Shown here: piece after piece, positions 25,960 to 33,890 of the stretch
Position numbering within the stretch: position 1 is the stretch's first letter
How the letters are laid out: every line of letters begins with the position of its first letter
Origin: JBBIGV01 sp037447335
GTDB taxonomy: Bacteria; Bacteroidota; Ignavibacteria; Ignavibacteriales; Ignavibacteriaceae
Length of the DNA: 46,738 nt
Direction: 5' to 3'
Assembly: GCA_037447335.1 (NCBI GenBank)
Contig: JBBIGV010000023.1
Location: 1-46,738, forward strand
The notes under the pieces: generated by a model
What the model saw: the letters and a program-made list of their open reading frames with translations, nothing else
Told to the model about the DNA's origin: nothing
Databases searched by the model: none
Program-made: the position numbers and the translations under genes

Positions 25960-27426
25960 ATGAATTTCATACGAGATGATCTCATTGCAAAGGCAGATAT
26001 GCCGGATGAAGAATTCCGTAAAATTGGCTACAAACTTATTGATTGGATAATCGAATACAGAAACGCTCTGGGTAATTATCCGGTAGTGCCTGATGTTCAA
26101 CCGGGAGATGTAATTGATTCTCTGCCTGCATCTCCGCCTCATAAGGGCGAGTCGTTTGAAGAAATTCTTATTGATTTCCGGGAAAGGATAGTTCCTGCTG
26201 TTACTCATTGGAATCATCCGGGCTTTTTTGCGTATTTTAATTCGACCTCTTCCGCACCCGGAATATTCGCAGAACTGCTTTGTGCAGCGATGAATGTTAA
26301 TGGGATGCTGTGGAAGACTGGTCCCGCAGTTACAGAGCTTGAAACTGTAACTTTAAACTGGCTGAAGCAAATGCTTGGACTGGATAATAGTTTTTGGGGA
26401 ATTATTTACGATACTGCATCTACAAGTTCACTGCATGCTATAGCGGCTGCCCGTGAATATCACGCCGGCTTAATGATTCGTGAAAAGGGAATGCCCGGAA
26501 GAAATGATTTGAAGAGATTGAGATTATATTGTTCGGAAGAAGCTCACTCATCAATAGATAAAGCAGTTATTACTTTGGGTTTAGGATTAGAAGGTATAAG
26601 AAAAATTCCCTCCGACTCACAGCTAAGAATGATTCCATCCGAACTGGAAAATGCGATAGATGATGATAAACGAAAAGGTTTTCTTCCTTTCTGTGCTGTT
26701 GCAACCATCGGAACAACTTCTGCAACAAGTATTGATCCTGTAGAAGAAATTGCTGCAATCTGCAATAAAGAAAATATCTGGCTTCATGTTGATGCTGCAC
26801 ATGCCGGAACAGCAGCAATCTTACCTGAAATGCGATGGATAATGAGTGGAGTTGAAAAAGCAGATTCATTCGTAATAAATCCTCATAAGTGGATGTTTAC
26901 GCCGGTTGATCTGAGCGCTTTCTATACACGCAAACCGGAAGTTTTAAAGCGTGCATTTAGTTTGGTACCGGAATATCTTAAAACACAGACAGGTAAAGCT
27001 GAAAATCTGATGGATTATGGGATGCAGCTTGGCAGAAGATTCCGGGCACTTAAACTTTGGTTCATAATACGCTATTTTGGGGTTGATGGGCTTGCCGCAA
27101 GAATTCGCGAACATTTTCGGCTTGCGAAGATCTTTAAAGAAATGATTGAGTCTGATTCTAAGTTTGAACTAATGGCGCCGATGCCATTTACAACAATTTG
27201 TTTTCGTTTCAACCCTGCTAAAAGTGAAGTTGAAGCACATCTTGAGAAACTGAATAACACACTTCTGAATAAAATTAATACTTCAGGAAAAATTTTCATA
27301 TCGCACACGAGGCTTAAGTCAAAGTTTGTGCTGCGTTTTTCGGTCTCAGGATTGTTTACAGGGGAAGAGGATGTAAAAAATGCGTTCGGTTTAATAAAAG
27401 GAAAGGCGAATGAACTTTCTCAATAG
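25960..27426 (+). CDS. PLP-dependent group II decarboxylase (aromatic L-amino acid decarboxylase-like)
   Basis: 488 residues of full family length. Conserved features: HWNHPGFFAYF and SSAPGIFAE in the N-terminal region, TASTSSLHA near the cofactor, the PLP-stacking and aspartate segment WLHVDAAHAG, and the PLP lysine Lys310 in NPHKWM. Closest in pattern to aromatic amino acid (Phe/Tyr/Trp/DOPA) decarboxylases; the substrate is uncertain. The gene stands alone on the plus strand with its own promoter region (25758-25959, no clear motif) and is followed by a long structured intergenic stretch. Confidence 0.92.
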   Translation: MNFIRDDLIAKADMPDEEFRKIGYKLIDWIIEYRNALGNYPVVPDVQPGDVIDSLPASPPHKGESFEEILIDFRERIVPAVTHWNHPGFFAYFNSTSSAPGIFAELLCAAMNVNGMLWKTGPAVTELETVTLNWLKQMLGLDNSFWGIIYDTASTSSLHAIAAAREYHAGLMIREKGMPGRNDLKRLRLYCSEEAHSSIDKAVITLGLGLEGIRKIPSDSQLRMIPSELENAIDDDKRKGFLPFCAVATIGTTSATSIDPVEEIAAICNKENIWLHVDAAHAGTAAILPEMRWIMSGVEKADSFVINPHKWMFTPVDLSAFYTRKPEVLKRAFSLVPEYLKTQTGKAENLMDYGMQLGRRFRALKLWFIIRYFGVDGLAARIREHFRLAKIFKEMIESDSKFELMAPMPFTTICFRFNPAKSEVEAHLEKLNNTLLNKINTSGKIFISHTRLKSKFVLRFSVSGLFTGEEDVKNAFGLIKGKANELSQ

Positions 27427-27816
27427 AGAATTGAGTATTGATCCTCCTGCATAATTAAGGTTGATTTTGATTCAATCCTTTTGAATCTAAGGTTAATTTA
27501 AAAATTTCAGAGGCTGCCTTCAATAACTGTAAGTGTACAGAATTCGGAAAATTTGGCAGCCCCTGATCGAACTACGTTATCTTAACCTGATACATAAGTA
27601 TCTTATTTTACAAGGAGTCAATTGAATAAACCATAAAGATTAGAAAAGAGTTCCCGAAAGAAAAACTTTTTGACCGGAAATTTTGTGTAATTACAATGGC
27701 TGCGTGAAGAAAACAAGCCACTAATCCGGCGAAGGAAATCTTACCTGAGATATTTTAAGATGTTACATCCGCTCGTTAAGTGGCTTATAGCAAAACAAGT
27801 TGATCGGGAGTTGTGA
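27427..27816. other. 390-bp intergenic stretch rich in inverted repeats
   Basis: No gene seen. It contains a hairpin GATTCAA/TTGAATC (27469-27475 with 27481-27487), a nested pair GGCTGCC/GGCAGCC (27512-27518 with 27555-27561) enclosing CTGTA/TACAG (27527-27531 with 27536-27540), and AAGCCACT/AGTGGCTT (27715-27722 with 27779-27786). The first may end the decarboxylase transcript. The rest could be a structured RNA or decayed repeats. Confidence 0.45.
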
Positions 27817-28026
27817 TCAGTCTTCCAGTGTAAACCCGATTTTTATGGTTGTCTGCCATTGAGTAACTTGTCCGTTATCAATATGCCCGCGCATTTCTAC
27901 CACTTCAAACCATCTCATATTTCTGACAGATTTGGCTGCCCGTTCTACAGCGTTTTGAATTGAATCCTCGACACTTTTGGATGATGTGCCCGTTAGTTGA
28001 ATGTGTTTATAAACATGGTCTGTCAT
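27817..28026 (-). CDS. Dodecin (flavin-storage dodecamer)
   Basis: The start is placed at the ATG 28024-28026, giving 69 residues, the usual dodecin length; a longer upstream frame would add 17 atypical residues, and AAAGGG sits properly ahead of this ATG. The sequence MTDHVYKHIQLTGTSS, SVEDSIQNAVERAAKS and RNMRWFEVVEMRGHI carries the conserved flavin-stacking Trp, and QWQTTIKIGF is the usual C-terminal strand. Dodecins bind FMN/riboflavin in pairs and buffer free flavin. Convergent to the decarboxylase and divergent from the MerR gene. Confidence 0.93.
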   Translation of the reverse strand: MTDHVYKHIQLTGTSSKSVEDSIQNAVERAAKSVRNMRWFEVVEMRGHIDNGQVTQWQTTIKIGFTLED

Positions 28027-28359
28027 AATCAACCCTTTCAAAATTTTTATTGCAGAAATTTTTGACTCACAAAGCAATTATACAAAACAATTTTAAAATT
28101 CAATAGCGCTGCGTAAATATTTCCATCCGGTAAATCATTGCGATTATTAACTGCCGCTATCTTCTTAGTAATGAGAAACTAAATATTTCTTCTTCTTACA
28201 AATAAAAATAAAATGAGAAACTATCTTCAATTTTTTTTGATTTTTTGCAGTTTTTCAGATGGCAAAGAAGTTGACATTTATAAATATAACTTTTAATCAG
28301 CCGGTAATATTGATCTGTTAAAAGTATGCAAAGATTCGTATTACTTAAGAGGACTAAAT
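28027..28359. other. Divergent intergenic region dodecin/MerR
   Basis: No gene. Contains an 11-bp direct repeat ATGAGAAACTA (28171-28181 and 28213-28223) and the putative MerR-operon promoter (28271-28299). Confidence 0.5.
28271..28299 (+). promoter_or_regulatory. Putative promoter of the sulfur gene cluster
   Basis: TTGACA (28271-28276), 17 bases, TAATCA (28294-28299), about 60 bases before the MerR start. Pattern match only. Confidence 0.4.
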
Positions 28360-28803
28360 ATGGAAGAAGCTTTATTAGAGATTGATACCCCCGTTTATAA
28401 AATAAGTGAAGCTGCAGAAATGCTTAATATTTCAGTTCACACTTTAAGAATGTATGAACGTGAAGGGCTTATAATTCCATTCCGTAAAGATTCAAAGCAG
28501 AGATTATTCTCTCAGCGCGATATCGAAAGATTGAAATGCATCAGGAGAGCAATAAATGATGAAAAAATCAGTATCGAGGGTATCAAAAGGATTTATTCGC
28601 TCATTCCATGCTTTGCCATTATGAGCTGCAGCTTATCTGATCGTGAAGTTTGTGACGCATGGGGAAGGCATTCAAAACCTTGCTGGCTGCTTAATCATAT
28701 AAATGATTTTTGCAGCGGAAGGAAATGCAGATTATGTGTGGTTTACAACAACTATGGGGATTGCGAAATAATTAAAAACAAATTAAAAGAACTTCTTACC
28801 TGA
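28360..28803 (+). CDS. Cysteine-rich MerR-family transcriptional regulator
   Basis: 147 residues. The N-terminal MerR winged helix-turn-helix is clear: YKISEAAEMLNISVHTLRMYEREGLI, then RLFSQRDIERL. The usual long dimerisation helix is short. The C-terminal half has nine cysteines in all (C60, C84, C90, C98, C108, C118, C123, C126, C135), including CSGRKCRLC, suggesting an iron-sulfur cluster, zinc or thiol/persulfide sensor. It heads the sulfur gene cluster, 20 bases before the flavoprotein, and probably controls it in response to reduced sulfur; this is inference. Confidence 0.88.
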   Translation: MEEALLEIDTPVYKISEAAEMLNISVHTLRMYEREGLIIPFRKDSKQRLFSQRDIERLKCIRRAINDEKISIEGIKRIYSLIPCFAIMSCSLSDREVCDAWGRHSKPCWLLNHINDFCSGRKCRLCVVYNNYGDCEIIKNKLKELLT

Positions 28804-28823
28804 AAGTACTTAGAGTTATTGAT

Positions 28824-30053
28824 ATGAAAAAAGTCTTGATTCTTGGTGCCGGAACTGCCGGTACATTAATGTTAAATAAGCTCGTAAATGTTCTTGACAA
28901 AAACGAGTGGCAATTAACTATAGTTGATCAGTACGAAACGCATTATTACCAGCCCGGTTTTTTGTTTATCCCATTCGGTATTTATACGCGCAAGGATGTA
29001 ATAAAACCCAAACGCGATTTTTTCCCGACCGGAGCAGAGGTTATCATGTCCGGTATTGATAAAATTGAACCTGATCAAAACAGAGTGCTGTTTACAAACG
29101 GACGCGTCGTTTCTTATGATTATCTGATTATTGCAACCGGTGCAAAAATTGACCCGGATGAAACTGAAGGTCTGAAAGATAAACTGTGGTATAAAAATAT
29201 TTTTGAATTTTATACTATTGAAGGCGCTTGTGCATTAGCCGACTTCTTCAAAAGATGGGAAGGCGGAAAACTCGTTGTGCATATTACCGAAATGCCGATT
29301 AAGTGTCCGGTTGCCCCGCTGGAGTTTGCTTTTCTGGCAGACTGGTACTTTACTGAAAAAGGTATCCGGGATAAGGTGGACATTAACTTCGTAACTCCAC
29401 TGCCGGGAGCATTCACAAAACCGAGAGCTTCAGCAGTGCTTGGAGATTTTCTGGAAAAGAAAAATATCAGGCTTATACCCGAATTCAATATTGCCCGTGT
29501 TGATAACGATGAGAAGAAAATTATCTCGTGGGATGAGATTGAAATCCCATTCGATGTGCTTGTAACCATTCCAACAAATAAAGGTGATGAAGCAATTGCC
29601 CGCAGCGGAATGGGCGATGAGTTGAACTTCATTCCGACCGATAAAGAAACGCTTATGGCAAAAGGATATAACAATATCTTCGTTATTGGTGATGCTACAT
29701 ATCTTCCAAGCTCTAAGGCAGGGTCTGTTGCTCATTTTCAATCAGATATACTTCTTGAAAATTTTATGAGTGTTGTTGATGGAAGAAAACCCCATGCAAA
29801 ATTTGATGGGCATGCTAACTGCTTTATAGAATCCGGTTTCGGCAAAGGTGTACTGATTGATTTTAATTATGATACCGAACCGCTGCCCGGAAAATTTCCG
29901 CTTCCGGGCATTGGACCTTTTTCGCTTCTTGAAGAAACGAAAATGAACCACTACGGTAAAGTTATGTTCAGATGGATGTACTGGAATTTCTTACTGAAAG
30001 GACTGGAACTTCCGATTGATTCACACATGACTATGGCTGGAAAGAGAATGTGA
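28824..30053 (+). CDS. Sulfide:quinone oxidoreductase-like flavoprotein
   Basis: 409 residues. N-terminal FAD-binding motif LILGAGTAG (5-13) and second nucleotide motif DYLIIATGA (99-107); IFVIGDATYLP (285-295) is the FAD-ribityl contact. SQR-type redox cysteines Cys161 (KCPVAPLEF) and Cys333 (ANCFIE) are kept. The C-terminus (MFRWMYWNFLLKGLELP) is amphipathic and would dip into the membrane. It should oxidise sulfide to polysulfide or sulfane sulfur and reduce quinone. Its neighbours (DUF1641, DsrC-like, DsrE2, OsmC) fit handling of the sulfur product. A different substrate, such as another low-molecular thiol, cannot be excluded. Confidence 0.87.
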   Translation: MKKVLILGAGTAGTLMLNKLVNVLDKNEWQLTIVDQYETHYYQPGFLFIPFGIYTRKDVIKPKRDFFPTGAEVIMSGIDKIEPDQNRVLFTNGRVVSYDYLIIATGAKIDPDETEGLKDKLWYKNIFEFYTIEGACALADFFKRWEGGKLVVHITEMPIKCPVAPLEFAFLADWYFTEKGIRDKVDINFVTPLPGAFTKPRASAVLGDFLEKKNIRLIPEFNIARVDNDEKKIISWDEIEIPFDVLVTIPTNKGDEAIARSGMGDELNFIPTDKETLMAKGYNNIFVIGDATYLPSSKAGSVAHFQSDILLENFMSVVDGRKPHAKFDGHANCFIESGFGKGVLIDFNYDTEPLPGKFPLPGIGPFSLLEETKMNHYGKVMFRWMYWNFLLKGLELPIDSHMTMAGKRM

Positions 30054-30054
30054 T

Positions 30055-30753
30055 ATGAATGAGAAGACTACACAGCAGCAGCTTGACGAAATCCAGGCTA
30101 AGCTCAACATAATCCTTGAAGAAATTGAGCTTCAGCGAAGACACCGCAGGGAAATGAATGATCTTAAGGATGACCTGATGCGTGTTGGTAAAGATGTTTA
30201 TTCAACAGCTATTGAAGAGCTTGAGGAAGTTCATGACCAGCTTAGCACCGGTGACATTTGGTATCTTTTCAAAAAGCTTTTAAGGAATGTTAATAATATT
30301 ACCCGCACTTTTGAACAGCTTGAAAGCGCAAAAGATTTCTTTAACGACTTTGCGCCCGTTTCCCGCGAATTAACCATTGACCTGATGAACAAACTTGATG
30401 AATTCGACAGGAAAGGATATTTCGCATTTCTGAAAGAACTGGAAAAAATTCTTGACAGAATTGTAACATCTTTTTCTGCAGATGATGTAAAAAATCTTGG
30501 AGATAATATTGTTACAATTTTAGAGACGGTTAAGAATCTCACTCAGCCCGATATGCTGCAGACAATAAATAGTGCCGTATCGGTTTATAGAAAGCTTGAC
30601 ATCGAAATTGAGGAAGATATATCTACGCTGAAATTAATTAAAGAATTGAACAATCCCGAAACCAGAAAAGGGCTTGCATTTGCCATTAAGTTTTTAAAAA
30701 ATCTTGCTTCACGCAAAGCAGTAATGCAAATCAAATTGGAAATCAAAAAATAA
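30055..30753 (+). CDS. DUF1641-family protein
   Basis: 232 residues, mostly helical and charged, no membrane segment. The C-terminal part NNPETRKGLAFAIKFLKNLA matches the DUF1641 signature. Genes of this family often lie beside SQR-like or formate dehydrogenase-like flavoproteins, but no activity is known to me. It begins one base after the flavoprotein stop, so it is probably a partner or assembly factor of that enzyme. Confidence 0.8.
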   Translation: MNEKTTQQQLDEIQAKLNIILEEIELQRRHRREMNDLKDDLMRVGKDVYSTAIEELEEVHDQLSTGDIWYLFKKLLRNVNNITRTFEQLESAKDFFNDFAPVSRELTIDLMNKLDEFDRKGYFAFLKELEKILDRIVTSFSADDVKNLGDNIVTILETVKNLTQPDMLQTINSAVSVYRKLDIEIEEDISTLKLIKELNNPETRKGLAFAIKFLKNLASRKAVMQIKLEIKK

Positions 30754-30770
30754 ATTAAGAGGAGATAATT

Positions 30771-31088
30771 ATGACAACAACTGAATTATTGGGCAAACCA
30801 ATAGAACTGGATAATGATGGTCATCTCAAAAACCTGAATGACTGGACCGAAGAACTGGCAGTCCAAATAGCCAAAGAAGAAGGGATATCGGAGCTAACCG
30901 ACCGGCACTGGCTTGTAATAAATTATATGCGGAAAGAATTCCAGGAAAAAGGCGATGCCCCATCAATCAGAAAATTAACAAAGGAAAGCGGTGTTGACAC
31001 AAAAGAACTTTATGCACTCTTTCCGAAAGGTCCGGCAAAAAAAGCTGCAAAGATCGCCGGTCTTCCCAAACCAAAAGGCTGCATTTAA
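30771..31088 (+). CDS. DsrC/TusE-family sulfur carrier with only the penultimate cysteine
   Basis: 105 residues with the full family pattern: HLKNLNDWTEELA, RHWLVINYMRKEF, and the C-terminal arm KIAGLPKPKGCI. The penultimate Cys104 (Cys-A) is present. The position 11 residues earlier, where true DsrC has Cys-B, is Ala93. So it resembles TusE-type sulfur carriers rather than the two-cysteine DsrC that forms a trisulfide with sulfite reductase. It probably accepts persulfide from the DsrE2-like protein next door. Ribosome-binding site AGAGGAG upstream. Confidence 0.93.
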   Translation: MTTTELLGKPIELDNDGHLKNLNDWTEELAVQIAKEEGISELTDRHWLVINYMRKEFQEKGDAPSIRKLTKESGVDTKELYALFPKGPAKKAAKIAGLPKPKGCI

Positions 31089-31101
31089 ACAGGAGAATAA
31101 A

Positions 31102-31605
31102 ATGAATAACGGAAAAGCAGAACCGATACAAAAAGTTTCAATCATTGTATCCCGGGGTTCACTTGAGGGAGTCTATCCCGGGCTTATTATGGCTAACGGC
31201 GCACGAATGGAAGGTATTGAGGCAACATTATTCTTTACTTTTTTCGGATTGCATGCAATTATCGATAAGAAGATGGATAAAATTAAAGTTGCTACTGTTG
31301 GTAATCCCGCAATGTGTGTTCCGTCTGCAATGGGACCCGGTTTACCAACCTGGATGGGCGCTATTCCCGGTATGTCCTGGTTTGCAACATCCATGATGAA
31401 AAAGGAAATGGAAAAGTTGGATATACCCCCGGTAAGAGAGTTCATAGAAATGATTCACGATGCCGGCTGTGAAATATACGGGTGCAAAGCAACAGTTGAT
31501 ATGTTTCACCTTACTGAAAAAGATTTTTGTCCGCAGGTTGACGGTATTATTTCTGTTGGTGAATTCTATGAGAAGTCTGCCGGTGCACAAATTATTTTCA
31601 CATAA
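31102..31605 (+). CDS. DsrE2-like sulfurtransferase
   Basis: The start is ATG 31102 with AGGAG at 31091-31095; an earlier in-frame start would overlap the DsrC-like gene in another frame and adds unrelated residues. The 167 residues have the DsrE/F fold pattern: KVSIIVSRGSLEGVYPGL, ATLFFTFFGLHAI, MGPGLPTWMGAIPGM and EIYGCKATVDMF. Cysteines 72, 123, 128 and 143 are candidates for persulfide transfer; Cys128 in YGCKAT is the usual active one. It likely moves sulfane sulfur between the flavoprotein product and the DsrC-like carrier. Confidence 0.88.
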   Translation: MNNGKAEPIQKVSIIVSRGSLEGVYPGLIMANGARMEGIEATLFFTFFGLHAIIDKKMDKIKVATVGNPAMCVPSAMGPGLPTWMGAIPGMSWFATSMMKKEMEKLDIPPVREFIEMIHDAGCEIYGCKATVDMFHLTEKDFCPQVDGIISVGEFYEKSAGAQIIFT

Positions 31606-31688
31606 CATATTGAAGAATCTTATTTGATGAATAAATATCAGAGAGTTAAAAAATTTTTATAAAATAAAATAAACCGGAAGGGGACTTT

Positions 31689-32129
31689 ATGTCAAAGAAA
31701 CATGCAATAGTAAAACAAATTGATGGAATAACATTCGCTGGTAAAGCAGATTCAAATCACTGGGTTGTTATGGACGGACCGGAAGAGTTCGGCGGAAGCA
31801 ATGCAGGTATCAGACCAAAAGAATTACTTCTTATAGCCTTAGGCGGATGCACCGGCAGTGACGTTGTTTCAATTCTTAAAAAGAAGAGAATAAATATCGA
31901 TGGTTTTGAAATGAATTTATCTGCCGATACCGCTGATGAACATCCGCAGGTATTTACTCATATAAATCTTGAGTATACGTTCTACGGTAATGACATTCCT
32001 GCAAAGGATGTTGAAAGAGCGATTGAACTTTCACAAACAAAATATTGCTCTGTAACAAAAATGCTCGAAGCATCAATAAAGATTGACCACACTTATAGAA
32101 TCGTAAGTAAAGAAGAAGAAGTAGTTTAG
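31689..32129 (+). CDS. OsmC-family redox protein
   Basis: 146 residues. OsmC/YhfA pattern with RPKELLLIALGGCTGSDV and TKYCSVTKML giving the two redox cysteines Cys54 and Cys120. Members reduce hydroperoxides or act on thiol/persulfide substrates. As the last gene of the MerR-SQR-DUF1641-DsrC-DsrE2 run it may detoxify sulfane sulfur or peroxides made during sulfide oxidation. GGAAGGGGA precedes the start. An inverted repeat (32138-32259) separates it from the convergent VOC gene. Confidence 0.9.
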   Translation: MSKKHAIVKQIDGITFAGKADSNHWVVMDGPEEFGGSNAGIRPKELLLIALGGCTGSDVVSILKKKRINIDGFEMNLSADTADEHPQVFTHINLEYTFYGNDIPAKDVERAIELSQTKYCSVTKMLEASIKIDHTYRIVSKEEEVV

Positions 32130-32137
32130 TTTAATTA

Positions 32138-32259
32138 TGAGGCTGACCAAAATGCAGGGCGAAATTCAATTTCGCCCCATTTGCTTTCATAGATAATCTT
32201 TCGTTTACACAGATTTTTCATACTGAATCAAATCTTAATTTTGCTTTTGGTCTGCCTCA
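32138..32259. repeat. 122-bp inverted-repeat element between convergent genes
   Basis: Ends TGAGGCTGACCAAAA (32138-32152) and TTTTGGTCTGCCTCA (32245-32259) are complementary at 14 of 15 positions. Inside sits a second hairpin GGGCGAAATT/AATTTCGCCC (32157-32166 with 32168-32177). No convincing target duplication flanks it. It may be a small mobile relic or a bidirectional terminator. Confidence 0.55.
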
Positions 32260-32264
32260 ATAAA

Positions 32265-32615
32265 TTAATTCTTTTGATACAGACCAATCACATTTCCGAT
32301 GTTGTCACTTAAAAGAGCGTACCAACCCATTACAGGTATTACGGTTTTGACTCTTTCAGTTTTACCCCCGAGTTCGGCGGCTTTTTTAAGTATTGCATCA
32401 ATATCTTCTACCAGAACATGAAATCGCGTAGTATCACCAACTACGATTTTTTCTACCTGTCTTAGCCCGACCATTATTCCTTTATGGTTATTAAAAAGAT
32501 AGTAACCTGTCCCGAATGGTTTAAATTCCCAACCGAATAAATTTTTGTAGAACTCTTTTGATTTGTCTAAGTCAGTACTTGGAATTTCAATGTGTGCAAT
32601 TAATGGGGATAACAT
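32265..32615 (-). CDS. VOC (glyoxalase/bleomycin-resistance fold) protein
   Basis: 116 residues with the beta-alpha-beta-beta-beta repeat of the VOC fold: HIEIPSTDLDKSKEFYKNLFGWEF, GYYLF, FHVLVEDIDAILKKAAELGG and LLSDNIGNVIGLYQ. The substrate is unknown; these single-domain members are usually small-molecule enzymes or binding proteins. Monocistronic, convergent with the OsmC gene. Confidence 0.85.
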   Translation of the reverse strand: MLSPLIAHIEIPSTDLDKSKEFYKNLFGWEFKPFGTGYYLFNNHKGIMVGLRQVEKIVVGDTTRFHVLVEDIDAILKKAAELGGKTERVKTVIPVMGWYALLSDNIGNVIGLYQKN

Positions 32616-32706
32616 ATATAATACCTTTCAGATTTTGGAGTTTAGATAAATCATTTTTAATATCTGTTGTAAAATTACTTTTATTAGCAGGAAGTGGCAA
32701 GAAACA

Positions 32707-33477
32707 ATGAAAGAAATTGAACGAAACAAAGGGATTGACAATCAGGATTTTTACGATGCCGTCTCTACATTTTATGATGAAATGATAGGATTTGATGAAT
32801 CAGTAGAAAAAAGAAAAACAATATACAAGAACTTAATTCCTGAGGGGATAAAACTGATTGCAGACCTGGGATGCGGTACCGGTCTTGATTCTTTAGCATT
32901 AGCACAACTTGGATACGATGTAACCGGGTTCGATCCTTCGGAAAAGATGATTGAGAGAGCTTCGCAGAGAAGTAAGCAATTAAATCTTAAAGCAATATTT
33001 ATTCAGTCGCCGGTTCACGCTATTAAAGAATCATTCCACCATCAATTTGATCTGGTTATTTCGCTTGGAAATACTTTTGCGAATATTCCACGCCAAAACT
33101 TTTTAGGTTCAATTCAAAAATCTAAAATGCTTCTTAAAGATAGAGGCACATTTTTTATTCAGGTGCTTAATTATAAGTTGATCTTATCAAAGAGGGAAAG
33201 AATCATTAATATCACCAATCGGGATGAATTTATATTTGTAAGATTTTATGATTTTTTTGACAACTATCTGAACTTTAATATTCTGAAGTTCAGCACTTCA
33301 AATCCGCATGAGAGAGAATTACACACCACCAAACTCTATCCGTATTTACCTGAAGAATTCGAAAACGAACTGAGTAATACAGGTTTTACTGATATTGAAT
33401 TCTTTGGCAGTTTGAAAGGAGAAAAGTTTAATAAGCTAAAATCTAGTGATTTAATTATAAAAACCAGTGCTGTCTAA
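32707..33477 (+). CDS. Class I SAM-dependent methyltransferase with 3' end rewritten by a MITE
   Basis: 256 residues. Motif I IADLGCGTGL (51-60) and the acidic residue Asp76 in VTGFDPS mark a Methyltransf_25-type enzyme; LVISLGNTFANI is motif IV. The MITE at 33465-33704 is inserted in the last codons: the current protein ends IIKTSAV, with S-A-V and the stop supplied by the element. Removing the element and one copy of the 8-bp duplication restores a frame ending IIKTVL and a TGA, so the ancestral protein was one residue shorter and differed only at the extreme C-terminus. Substrate unknown. Confidence 0.82.
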   Translation: MKEIERNKGIDNQDFYDAVSTFYDEMIGFDESVEKRKTIYKNLIPEGIKLIADLGCGTGLDSLALAQLGYDVTGFDPSEKMIERASQRSKQLNLKAIFIQSPVHAIKESFHHQFDLVISLGNTFANIPRQNFLGSIQKSKMLLKDRGTFFIQVLNYKLILSKRERIINITNRDEFIFVRFYDFFDNYLNFNILKFSTSNPHERELHTTKLYPYLPEEFENELSNTGFTDIEFFGSLKGEKFNKLKSSDLIIKTSAV

Positions 33478-33704
33478 AATATTTTTTAAAGCTCTGATTA
33501 AATTATGGCAAAGCCAGCCACTTAAATTTCTTATGAATTTTGAGCAGTTTAAAATGGATCCTTATTTCGTCCCTACCGGGACTTGATCCATTAGGTAAAG
33601 TAGGGGTGTTCAATGGAACGCCCTGCTTTATGGATAAATTCGACAGACAAAGAATTCGGAGTCCCCGTAGCGACGAAATAAAAAAATTGTTTTGGACAGA
33701 TATG
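33465..33704. mobile_element. Miniature inverted-repeat element (MITE), copy 2, with 8-bp target duplication
   Basis: 240 bp, opposite orientation to the copy at 3734-4021. It starts CAGTGCTGTCTAAAA and ends TTGGACAGATATG. A perfect 8-bp direct repeat ATAAAAAC flanks it (33457-33464 and 33705-33712). Relative to copy 1 it lacks an internal segment of roughly 70 bp, has a short extra stretch, and its central palindrome is mismatched. The open frame across it is not a gene. It ends the methyltransferase gene and may stop transcription. Confidence 0.85.
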
Positions 33705-33890
33705 ATAAAAACAGTCTTATGATTCACACTTCTTTCTTGTAACAATATTTTTATTTTCTTATGTTTTGAATGCATTAACCATAAACCTTCTGTATAATGT
33801 TCTGTTCGTTTAAATATGTCCCCGGTTTTCTTAATAGAAAGAATAAATTTCAGTTAAAACATTCAATTAATTATCGGAGCGGAAGCTGCT

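Noticed and set aside
30991..31101. Longer N-terminus for the DsrE2-like protein
   Set aside because: It would overlap the DsrC-like gene in another frame, and a good ribosome-binding site precedes ATG 31102.
32265..32615. VOC protein as part of the sulfur cluster
   Set aside because: It is on the opposite strand, convergent, and separated by the inverted-repeat element.
33540..33722. Open frame of 60 codons across the second MITE
   Set aside because: It lies wholly in element sequence and its end matches the reconstructed methyltransferase C-terminus. It is not a separate gene. The same holds for the frame across 3847-4134.
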